DNA from: CAMTWZ01 sp041749075
GTDB taxonomy: Bacteria > Bacteroidota > Rhodothermia > Balneolales > HLUCCA01
DNA: 64,000 nt
NCBI GenBank assembly: GCA_041749075.1
Contig: JBGTBY010000038.1
Span: 121,398-185,397 of the forward strand
Reading direction: 5' to 3'
The notes under the pieces are model-generated. The model saw nothing but the letters and a program-made list of their open reading frames with translations. It had not been told where the DNA came from and searched no databases. The position numbers and the translations under genes are program-made. Below are positions 16,121 to 24,365 of the stretch, one piece after another. Position 1 is the stretch's first letter. Each line of letters begins with the position of its first letter.

Positions 16121-19100
16121 ATGAGGTCATATATGTTAAAGAAGCTACTTTCAATCGTAGCATTAGCATTGGTATTGCCACTATCTGCATATGCTCAAAC
16201 CGGGTATATCACAGGTACGGTAACGGATAGAAATACTGGCGAAGAATTAACCGGAGCCAACGTATTCATTCGCGAACTATCAAAAGGTGCTGTGACGGAC
16301 TTACAAGGCCGTTACGAAATTCGTCAAGTAACCGCAGGCAGCTACACTCTTGCCATATCCTACATCGGATATCGTGAGACCCGCGTCTTGGTCAATGTCG
16401 GTACCGGAGAACTGGTCGCCAACGTTCAACTGGATGTGGATTTGCTCGGCTTGGACGAAGTGGTTGTCACAGGTGTGACCGATGCCACATCCCAACGTTT
16501 GCTTCCTTTCACGGTAGGCCGTGTAGGTTCAGCTGAGTTGGATCAAGTTCCTGCTGTTTCGGCCTCATCCGCACTTCAAGGCAAGATTGCCGGTGTCCGG
16601 ATTATTTCGAACAGTGGTGCTCCTGGTTCTGCCGCTGCCATCCGTCTTCGTGGATCCACAAGCCTCACCGGCTCGCAAGCTCCGCTTGTGATCGTTGATG
16701 GTGTGATTTTGGATGCCTCGCTTGCCGACATCAACTCAGAAGACATCGAGTCTATCGAAGTTCTGAAAGGTGCATCTGCTGCGTCGCTCTACGGTTCACG
16801 TGCCGCCAACGGTGTGATTCAGATCATCACCAAGCGTGGTAAGTACCTCAGCGAAGGCCAAACACAAGTGATTTTCCGTAATGAGTTCGGTCGTTCGTAT
16901 CTCGGACGCACCATTCCTCTTTCCGAAAGCCATCACTTCCAAATCGACGCGAATGGCGATTATGTGTTGAATGCTGGTGGAAACCGTGTTCCTGAAACGG
17001 ATTTCATTGCTGATAATCCATACAAAACCAACCGTGACCTTCAAAACGAAGTGTTCGGAAATGGTGATTACAGCACCAACTTCATCTCCGTTCAGCGCAA
17101 TACCGGAAACGGCAACTACGCGTTGTCTTTCTCCAATTCCGATACGGAAGGGATCTTGTACGGTGTGAAAGGGTATTCCCGTCAAACCGTTCGTGTGAAC
17201 GTGGATCAGAACATCACCGACAATTTGTCGTTGTCTGCTTCCACATCTTACAATCAGTCGGATAACGAGCCTGTGACCCAAGGTCCTGGATCACCGTTCT
17301 TCCGCATGCTCTTGCTTCAACCGGATGCCGATATCTATGGAACCAACCCAGACGGATCCAAATTCCGCCTTCGTGCCGATCCATATGTTTCAGAGCCAAA
17401 CCCACTGTACGAACTCGAATACATCGAGCGTGATTTCCGTCGCGCACGTGTTTTGGGCGATTTCCGTGTGAACTACCGTCCGTTTGAGTGGGCCAGTTTC
17501 GAAGGCAGCTTCGGATATGACCGTTCGGATGTGCGCAACTCAACATATGTGCCACTCGGTTTCTTGAGCTTGGTCGCACCAAGTGCAGGCAACCTTGAAG
17601 GCGTGTCTCCTGGTATTGGTTCGTTGAACAAATTCAACAGTCAGAACGTCGCTCAGACGTCTACGGCTACAGCTACATTCCAGAAGTCTCTTGACAAGTT
17701 GAACGCGCGTTTCCGTGCCAGCTACCAGTACGAGAATCGTAAATATGATGAGTTCGCTGTGACTGGTACAGGATTTAGTGTGGCTCAACTTCCACGTCTG
17801 AACATCTCAGATCCTGAAACACGCGGCGCATCGTCGTTCATTCAGGAAATCCGTACGGAGAATGTTTACGGTGTATTGGATCTGGATTACGATGAGAAAT
17901 ACATCACCAGCTTCCTTGTCCGTCAGGATGGTTCGTCAGAGTTCGGTAGAGATGAGCGTTATGCGGTCTATTACCGTGCCTCAGCAGCCTATCGCTTGAC
18001 CGAAGACTTCACCATTCCTAGTGTGGATGAGTTGAAATTGCGTGCGTCGATCGGTACCGCCGGTCTGCGTCCTCCATTCGCTGCTCAGTATGAGACCTTC
18101 AACGTGGCTGGTGGAACTCCTTCCCCAGGCGTATTGGGTAACAATCAATTGAAGCCTGCCTTCACGACAGAAGTTGAATATGGTGTGGATGTCGAATTCC
18201 TGCGCCGTTTCTCTCTTCAAGTGAACTACTCGAACAAAGTGACCGAAGACCAAATCGTTTCGGTTCCGTTGTCAGCTGGCACAGGCGGTGGATTCTCTTC
18301 ACAGTGGAGAAACGCCGGTACATTGGAAGCCAACACATGGGAAGCCCAATTGGGTGCGATTGTGATGGATGCCAACAATGTCCGTTGGACCACCAACGTA
18401 ACGTTCGACCGTACTCGTCAGAAAGTGACCGAACTTGATTTTCCTGATCAATTCGTAGGTCCAGGCGAACAAGGTGCTGGAATCTTCTTCCTCACAGAGG
18501 GCGAGAACTTTGGTATCATGTACGGCCGTAAGTGGGTCACATCTTTTGCTGAACTGCAAAAAAACCCTGCTCACGCCGCTGCAAACCCGGACGACTACGA
18601 AGTGAACTCCGATGGGTATCTGGTACGTTCCGGTTCCCAAGGCACATTGACCGAGCTCCCGATTCGCTACTTCGAAACAGATGAAAATGGTGCTTTGGTC
18701 GGTGATTTCAACATCGGTGACACCAACCCTGACTTCAACTTCGCTGTTTCAAATACCGTATCTTGGAAAGGATTGAGCGTGTACGCACTTCTTGACGCGC
18801 AAATTGGTGGCAAAATCTACAACCAAACCAAGCAGTGGACATTCCGCGAGTTACGTCATGGTGATTATGACCAACGTGGCAAAGCGGACAGCAAGAAGAA
18901 AACGGTTAACTACTACAGTGCCCTGTACGATGCAAACAATGCCAACGAGTATTTTGTGGAAGACGGTACTTTCCTCAAACTCCGTGAAGTTGCGATCAAC
19001 TACACGTTGAACCGCCGTCAACTCGGTGTCCTTGGCAACTCTGTCGACCGCATTCGTGTTGGGATTATCGGTCGTAACCTCTTGACCTTCACCAAATATT

Positions 19101-19216
19101 CCGGATACGATCCTGAAGTGGCTGGTTTGAGCGGTGACGCTTCCAACTACCGTTTCGATGGTTTTAACTATCCGAACTTCAGAACCTTCACTGGTGTCAT
19201 TGAGATCGCGTTTTAA
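16121..19216 (+). CDS. SusC-like TonB-dependent outer-membrane receptor
   Basis: This 1031-residue protein starts with a signal peptide (MLKKLLSIVALALVLPLSAYAQ). A carboxypeptidase-regulatory-like domain (about 25-105) and a TonB plug domain (about 115-235, with VVIDGVILDASLADINSEDI-like and AASLYGSRAANGVI blocks) follow, then a long beta-barrel ending in the C-terminal Phe typical of outer-membrane proteins. With the SusD protein it should form an active pump for oligosaccharides or peptides. A second ATG at 16133 is an alternative start. Arginine is coded mostly by CGT here, unlike the neighbouring genes, suggesting strong expression. No degradative enzyme or regulator flanks it, so the substrate is unknown. 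Confidence 0.94.
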   Translation: MRSYMLKKLLSIVALALVLPLSAYAQTGYITGTVTDRNTGEELTGANVFIRELSKGAVTDLQGRYEIRQVTAGSYTLAISYIGYRETRVLVNVGTGELVANVQLDVDLLGLDEVVVTGVTDATSQRLLPFTVGRVGSAELDQVPAVSASSALQGKIAGVRIISNSGAPGSAAAIRLRGSTSLTGSQAPLVIVDGVILDASLADINSEDIESIEVLKGASAASLYGSRAANGVIQIITKRGKYLSEGQTQVIFRNEFGRSYLGRTIPLSESHHFQIDANGDYVLNAGGNRVPETDFIADNPYKTNRDLQNEVFGNGDYSTNFISVQRNTGNGNYALSFSNSDTEGILYGVKGYSRQTVRVNVDQNITDNLSLSASTSYNQSDNEPVTQGPGSPFFRMLLLQPDADIYGTNPDGSKFRLRADPYVSEPNPLYELEYIERDFRRARVLGDFRVNYRPFEWASFEGSFGYDRSDVRNSTYVPLGFLSLVAPSAGNLEGVSPGIGSLNKFNSQNVAQTSTATATFQKSLDKLNARFRASYQYENRKYDEFAVTGTGFSVAQLPRLNISDPETRGASSFIQEIRTENVYGVLDLDYDEKYITSFLVRQDGSSEFGRDERYAVYYRASAAYRLTEDFTIPSVDELKLRASIGTAGLRPPFAAQYETFNVAGGTPSPGVLGNNQLKPAFTTEVEYGVDVEFLRRFSLQVNYSNKVTEDQIVSVPLSAGTGGGFSSQWRNAGTLEANTWEAQLGAIVMDANNVRWTTNVTFDRTRQKVTELDFPDQFVGPGEQGAGIFFLTEGENFGIMYGRKWVTSFAELQKNPAHAAANPDDYEVNSDGYLVRSGSQGTLTELPIRYFETDENGALVGDFNIGDTNPDFNFAVSNTVSWKGLSVYALLDAQIGGKIYNQTKQWTFRELRHGDYDQRGKADSKKKTVNYYSALYDANNANEYFVEDGTFLKLREVAINYTLNRRQLGVLGNSVDRIRVGIIGRNLLTFTKYSGYDPEVAGLSGDASNYRFDGFNYPNFRTFTGVIEIAF

Positions 19217-19265
19217 GCGATCTCAACCTGAGTATTAACACATGCAAAACAAACATAAGACACAC

Positions 19266-20810
19266 ATGAAAACACTAACCAGAACTCTCAGCATTTTGCT
19301 GTTATCGATCTCGGTTTCGATCGTGTCGGGTTGCGCGGATCTTGTTGTTGAAAACAAGAACGCACCTGACCGCGACCTTGCGATCACCCGACCAGCCGAT
19401 GTGATCGGACTTATCGACGGCGGTTACCGTCGTTGGGCTTTCATGGTCCAATGGAGAACCCTCATTCCAGCTACCGGCCAGTCCAAATGGGGCACAGGTA
19501 CCGTAGGTAATTGGTGGTTGCACCCTGGAAACAACATTCCAAGGACAGCTGAATTCCCAAACACGCCTACATCCAACTTTCAGGATGTGAACAACGATTT
19601 GTGGGGCGAGTTCAACGGATCCATCGCAAACGCCAATTTGGCGCTTAACGCAATAGCGAACGGTGTAGAAATCGAGAATGCGCCCACCACAACGGGTTAC
19701 AAAGCTTTGGCACAATTCCTTCAAGCCCTGAACTATGGTGCGCTTGGATTGCATTTTGACAAAGCGTTCATCATCGACGAAACCACCGATTTGACTGGTA
19801 CGATCGAGTTCCTTCCCTATGCGGATGTGATTGCAGCTGCCGTCGCCAAAATCGAAGCGGCTAAAACGACAGCTGATCAAGCGATTGCGGCCGGTTCGAC
19901 GTCGGTACCTACTGGTATCATCCCAACATTGGGTGCGATCGATGCACGTTGGACCACACCAGGTGCGACGCTCACTTGGCCACAATTCAAGCAGATTGCG
20001 AATAGCTACGCTGCGTTGTTCATGGCCATGAGTCCTCGTACGGTTGCTGAGAACGCTGCTGCCAACTGGGGCCAGATTCGTACGTATGCCACAAATGGTG
20101 TAGACTTCGATTTCGCACCCGTGTCGAACAACGACGAATGGCAGTCGCAATTGCTTCGTTATATGGCGTCCGACTGGGTTCGTGTGAATCAAGAAGTTGT
20201 AAAACTGATGGATCCCGCTCAACCAGCCCTGTGGCCAACCGATGGCACCACGCCACCGGCCATCAACACCTCTGATGCTCGTTTCGGTACGGATTTCGTA
20301 CTTGCTCCAACTTGGGCGATTTTCCGTCCAGACCGTGGTCAGTACAAGTTCTCCCGTGTACAGTATCGTCGCTACTTCTACCATCGTTTTGGTATCACAG
20401 CCGCTGGTGCGGTTCCGTTCTTGCTCCGTGCACAGAACGACCTCATCTTGTCTGAAGCCATTACCCGTTCAGGTGGTCTCAAGTTGGACGCTGTTGCTTT
20501 GATCAACCGCTACCGTGTTGGTCGCGGATCATTGCCAGCTCTTACCGCACTTGACACAGACGCCGCAGTACAGGCCGCTCTGCTCTACGAATGGAACTTG
20601 GAAGTGGGTCCTACAGGGCTTCTTTCCACGCCACAGTACAACGACCGTCGTATGGGCCGTTTGATCCCCGGATCATTGACGATGTGGCCAGTACCAGCTC
20701 GAGAGTTGGGTGTGCTTCTGCAACCTTACTATAGCTTCGGCGGAAACGCTGGTGCTGTAGGTAGCGCGCCGAAATTGCGTGATTCCAACGAACCGCTGCG
20801 TCTGAGATAA
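19266..20810 (+). CDS. SusD/RagB-like outer-membrane lipoprotein
   Basis: This 514-residue surface lipoprotein caps the SusC barrel and binds the nutrient. The signal peptide MKTLTRTLSILLLSISVSIVSGC has a lipobox VSGC. The mature part shows the all-helical SusD style (VIGLIDGGYRRW near the N terminus and LSEAITRSGG with repeated helices towards the end). An earlier in-frame ATG at 19242 would add eight residues. It follows SusC after 49 bases (25 from the earlier start), shares its CGT-rich arginine codon use, and is followed by a strong terminator, so the pair is a two-gene unit. The ligand cannot be told from sequence. Confidence 0.9.
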   Translation: MKTLTRTLSILLLSISVSIVSGCADLVVENKNAPDRDLAITRPADVIGLIDGGYRRWAFMVQWRTLIPATGQSKWGTGTVGNWWLHPGNNIPRTAEFPNTPTSNFQDVNNDLWGEFNGSIANANLALNAIANGVEIENAPTTTGYKALAQFLQALNYGALGLHFDKAFIIDETTDLTGTIEFLPYADVIAAAVAKIEAAKTTADQAIAAGSTSVPTGIIPTLGAIDARWTTPGATLTWPQFKQIANSYAALFMAMSPRTVAENAAANWGQIRTYATNGVDFDFAPVSNNDEWQSQLLRYMASDWVRVNQEVVKLMDPAQPALWPTDGTTPPAINTSDARFGTDFVLAPTWAIFRPDRGQYKFSRVQYRRYFYHRFGITAAGAVPFLLRAQNDLILSEAITRSGGLKLDAVALINRYRVGRGSLPALTALDTDAAVQAALLYEWNLEVGPTGLLSTPQYNDRRMGRLIPGSLTMWPVPARELGVLLQPYYSFGGNAGAVGSAPKLRDSNEPLRLR

Positions 20811-20831
20811 TCCGACATTCGGTATCGAACT

Positions 20832-20869
20832 AAAAAAGCCCGGACTTCTTTCGAAGCCGGGCTTTTTTT
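20832..20869 (+). terminator. Rho-independent terminator after SusD
   Basis: The stem has a 12-base arm AAAAAAGCCCGG (20832-20843) and its complement at 20857-20868, with an inner CTTC/GAAG stem and a TTTC loop. It ends in a run of seven Ts and starts with a run of six As, so it can also stop transcription arriving from the minus strand. Confidence 0.9.
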
Positions 20870-20891
20870 ATGTCTGTGAATCGGCGATTAA

Positions 20892-21380
20892 TTAACGTCT
20901 CAATCGGCTGATCAACTCGTTTCGTAATTCATAAGAGATGTTCGACAAGTACTTTTTCGCATCCTCAGTCGCTTCATCTTTCCTCCAATCAATGAAGTTG
21001 CTGAACTTGACTTCTGTGATTCCTGTGAATTCAACGGTAAGCAATGGCGTGGTCTCACCTCGCATATATGGGCGAGTATTGATGATGATCTTGTTACGTG
21101 CGGATGTGATTCCCAAAGCCACCTCATCGTCAAAAGGGAGCCGTTCCTTCCACTGCGTTTCGTAATAGATCACATTGTCGATTTCTCTGCGATCCAATGC
21201 ATAGCTGTGCCGAATAAGGATTTTCTCCGTGAATGTGACGACATCTTGCGCGGATGCGTTTCCCAACCGTTCCTTAAAGAAATTCGGTTGGTTGATTGCG
21301 GAATCTTGGCTGACTTTGCAACTGCTGAAGGCCAGTAATGCCAATATAGGCAAGATTCGATGATTCAATTTTAATCTCAT
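20892..21380 (-). CDS. Small lipoprotein of unknown function
   Basis: This is a 162-residue protein with a lipoprotein signal peptide (MRLKLNHRILPILALLAFSSC, lipobox FSSC). The mature part is mixed alpha/beta with the segments NKIIINTRPYMRGE and GITEVKFSNFIDWRKDE and a charged helix at the C terminus. I do not recognise a family. It lies 35 bases after the GWxTD lipoprotein gene on the same strand and is probably co-transcribed with it. It converges on SusD across a shared terminator. A link to the GWxTD protein's function is possible but not shown. Confidence 0.7.
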   Translation of the reverse strand: MRLKLNHRILPILALLAFSSCKVSQDSAINQPNFFKERLGNASAQDVVTFTEKILIRHSYALDRREIDNVIYYETQWKERLPFDDEVALGITSARNKIIINTRPYMRGETTPLLTVEFTGITEVKFSNFIDWRKDEATEDAKKYLSNISYELRNELISRLRR

Positions 21381-21415
21381 AGTAGCGTGCTTTTGTCCTT
21401 TGGTGATGGTATAGA

Positions 21416-22825
21416 TTAACGGTTCGTCAAAACATAACCGGATTTCCAGTTTTGAATCATATCGTACTCGAGGGTGTGGTACATCCGATCTCGTAGCAAA
21501 ATATAATGTTGGAAAGGGAAATACTGGTCTGCGATCCGGGGTCGATAGAATTGAAAGGTGTATCGTGGATCGTTTCGATTATAAGAGTAAAACCAAACAC
21601 TTGTGTCCAATGAATTTTCGACGTACCAAGGTGGCCCAAAAAGAATGTAGACCATACCCATATCCGTTTTCCATCCTTCCTTGAAATTGGAAAATTGTTT
21701 ATTCGCTTCTTCAACGCGATCATAATAGAGTTCCAACACTTGGCCCGCTCTTGATCGGTTCTTGATGTTCTCCAGCCAAAACATATCCAATACTTTTTTC
21801 AGACTGTCGGGATTGTCAATCGACATCAGATTCTGATGCTGCCGTCTCCCCATCAGGTAAATCAATGGTTCTGCGAGTTCTTGCACGCTACGAACGTTCG
21901 GATACCATGCGCTTTTCATGCTGAACTCCCGAGATTTTGTCAACCTTTCATCGCCAGCACCGGGTACCGAGATATCCAGCCTGAAATTTCCACTAGCCGG
22001 CGACGCGATCCGATGCCGAATGAGTGATATCCCTTCGGAACGTGCGATCGAAAGGGTAGTTGAGTTTATTTTGCGTCCACCTCCGTATTCGATGCCTTTG
22101 TACTGGATGCTTCCAGGGCTCACCGGAATTCCGGCCATTTCGCGAGCCGATTCGGTGTCCGATTCATATCGAACCAAATCGATCGTCAATTCGACGGAAT
22201 CCTGTGATGGCGGAATCACCACATTGAATTCGAAATCAATGGCGGCATATCGATTCTGAACATCGAACGTGGTGATGGATGTTTTCTCGGTCGTATCGAC
22301 CTTGTCCACACCGAAGATCCGAATGCCGGTCAACCCGATGACATCTGCAGTCGGATCGGGGAGGGATGTCAACGCACGACGTGTCGTCTGCTGGTTGGAC
22401 GATGCATCCTGGATCATTACTAGGATCTCATAATCTCCTGGATCCACCTGTACATTTTGTATGGTCGTGTGGATGTCGCTCGAACGAACCACATCCGGTC
22501 GATCGCTTTCGATCAGGATGGGAATCTGAATGGTGGCCGTGGATACCGGAGCCTTGTTTTCCAATCGATTCAATTGGATGTTCAATGTGGCTTGTGCCGT
22601 TAAAAATCCATCCACATTCTTATAAATCAAGCTGCCTTTCACCACATCGGCCACAACTTGGATGGATGGAATACCCGCATCATCGATGAATCCCACTGCA
22701 GATACACGCAATTCAGGGTATCCGTCACGAAATCCGTAACTCGAGCCCCGGTCTGTCGAAGATCGGTCAGCCCCTGAGCAAGAGGCGACGACCAACGCGA
22801 TACATACGATCCAAAATCTGTTCAT
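21416..22825 (-). CDS. GWxTD-domain lipoprotein
   Basis: This 469-residue envelope lipoprotein has signal peptide MNRFWIVCIALVVASC. The first two thirds are beta-rich. The last third holds the GWxTD domain, with the signature EGWKTDMGMVYILFGPP (around residues 375-395) preceded by helices RRQHQNLMSIDNPDSLKKV and LELYYDRVEEANKQFSNFK and followed by aromatic YNRNDPRYTFQFYRP. GWxTD proteins are widespread in Bacteroidota and relatives, and their role is unknown. It is the first gene of a two-gene minus-strand unit, divergent from pyk with 103 bases between them. No good promoter element was found there for it. Confidence 0.88.
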   Translation of the reverse strand: MNRFWIVCIALVVASCSGADRSSTDRGSSYGFRDGYPELRVSAVGFIDDAGIPSIQVVADVVKGSLIYKNVDGFLTAQATLNIQLNRLENKAPVSTATIQIPILIESDRPDVVRSSDIHTTIQNVQVDPGDYEILVMIQDASSNQQTTRRALTSLPDPTADVIGLTGIRIFGVDKVDTTEKTSITTFDVQNRYAAIDFEFNVVIPPSQDSVELTIDLVRYESDTESAREMAGIPVSPGSIQYKGIEYGGGRKINSTTLSIARSEGISLIRHRIASPASGNFRLDISVPGAGDERLTKSREFSMKSAWYPNVRSVQELAEPLIYLMGRRQHQNLMSIDNPDSLKKVLDMFWLENIKNRSRAGQVLELYYDRVEEANKQFSNFKEGWKTDMGMVYILFGPPWYVENSLDTSVWFYSYNRNDPRYTFQFYRPRIADQYFPFQHYILLRDRMYHTLEYDMIQNWKSGYVLTNR

Positions 22826-22928
22826 TTATGGCTTCTCCGTGTCATCTATCCGGTTACATGATAACAGTACTCTTCACAAAACCCGTTATCTTCATTCAAA
22901 CTTTTAGGGAAATCACGCAATTCATTAC

Positions 22929-24365
22929 ATGGTCAAGATCGAACGTCGTACAAAAATCGTCTGCACACTCGGACCCAGCACCAACACATATGAACGAATT
23001 CTTGAGCTGGCCAATGCCGGGATGAATGTGGTTCGTCTGAATTTCTCGCATGGTTCGCACGCTGATCATAAACAAGTGATTGAGCATATCCGGGAGGTCG
23101 CCAAGACGCTCCAGTACAGCATTCCGATTCTGATGGATCTACAAGGCCCTAAAATACGGGTCGGAACCATGATCGACGGAGCCCAACCGATCCAGACCGG
23201 TGATTATGTAACCCTCACACCCGACCTAAAGGTTCAGGGCACATCCAAACTGATTCCCATCGATTACCCGACATTGGCCAAAGAAGCCAAAGAAGGGGAT
23301 GTGATTTTGCTGGATGACGGCCTATTCGAATTCCGTGTGGTCAAAGCGGATGGCGAAAAACTTGATGCGGTGGTGATCAACGGCGGCTTGCTCAAATCGC
23401 GCAAAGGCGTGAACCTACCAGGTATCAAATTATCGATTTCATCGATGTCGGATAAAGACATCGCCGATCTCGAATTCGGCCTCGAAATGGGCGTGGATCT
23501 TGTGGCTTTATCCTTTGTGCGTTCCGCTGATGATGTTCAACAACTGATTTCCCGTGTCCGGGCGAAGGGATCGAATGCCGGCATTATTGCCAAGATTGAA
23601 AAACCGGAAGCTCTGGATGTGATTGATGAAATCATTGAAGAAGCCGACGGCATCATGGTCGCTCGTGGCGATCTGGGTATCGAAATCCCTTCCGAACGGG
23701 TACCATTGGTTCAGAAGAGCATCATTCAAGCGTGTCGCGAGGCAGGTAAGCCGGTAATCACTGCCACTCAGATGCTCGAGTCCATGATCGTGAATCCACG
23801 CGCCACCCGGGCCGAGAACTCCGATGTGGCCAATGCTATCATCGATGGTACCGATGCCATCATGCTTTCAGGCGAGACGGCATCCGGCAAATTCCCGTTC
23901 GAAGCGGTTCGCCAGATGGATCGCATCGCCCGCACCATCGAAGCCAATGCCGAAAATTTCTACAGCAACATGCCGTTCAGCAAGCCTGAATGGAAAGAGA
24001 AGCAAGTGATCGAATCGCTGAGTTACACCTGCGTGGAACTCGCGGAGATGGTAGGAGCGAAAGTGATCGCCACCATCACTCACTCCGGATCCACAGCCCG
24101 TCGTATCGCCAAATATCGTCCGAAAGTTCCGGTATTCGCATTCACGGAAAGTGTGGATGTGCGTCGCCAATTGAATCTGGTCTGGGGCGTGACTTGCGTC
24201 AAACTCGACACCTTGTTCGATACGGATCGCAGTGTCCAGCTTATGGAAGACTATTTGAAGGAGCAAGGCGTTGTTCAGAAAGGCGACCGGATCGTGGTTG
24301 CCACTGGAATCCCCATCACACAGAGGGGCCGTACCAACATGATCAAGATCAGTACGATTGAATAG
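22929..24365 (+). CDS. pyk: Pyruvate kinase
   Basis: This enzyme converts phosphoenolpyruvate and ADP to pyruvate and ATP, the last step of glycolysis. The 478-residue product has RRTKIVCTLGPST at the N terminus, MDLQGPKIRVG near residue 68, the active-site IAKIEKPEALD and MVARGDLGIEIP blocks (about 220-260), the metal/potassium-site helix TQMLESM and MLSGETASGKFP, and a C-terminal domain of normal size. It is divergent from the GWxTD gene. A weak promoter candidate, TATCTTCA at 22887-22894, differs from the -7 consensus at two positions. Its 3' end overlaps the TPR lipoprotein by 8 bases if the latter starts at TTG 24358. Confidence 0.96.
   Translation: MVKIERRTKIVCTLGPSTNTYERILELANAGMNVVRLNFSHGSHADHKQVIEHIREVAKTLQYSIPILMDLQGPKIRVGTMIDGAQPIQTGDYVTLTPDLKVQGTSKLIPIDYPTLAKEAKEGDVILLDDGLFEFRVVKADGEKLDAVVINGGLLKSRKGVNLPGIKLSISSMSDKDIADLEFGLEMGVDLVALSFVRSADDVQQLISRVRAKGSNAGIIAKIEKPEALDVIDEIIEEADGIMVARGDLGIEIPSERVPLVQKSIIQACREAGKPVITATQMLESMIVNPRATRAENSDVANAIIDGTDAIMLSGETASGKFPFEAVRQMDRIARTIEANAENFYSNMPFSKPEWKEKQVIESLSYTCVELAEMVGAKVIATITHSGSTARRIAKYRPKVPVFAFTESVDVRRQLNLVWGVTCVKLDTLFDTDRSVQLMEDYLKEQGVVQKGDRIVVATGIPITQRGRTNMIKISTIE

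Noticed and set aside
19302..20384. 360-residue minus-strand frame opposite SusD
   Set aside because: Composition is Arg/Cys/Trp-rich as expected for antisense of a coding gene with CGT codons, with no family motif.
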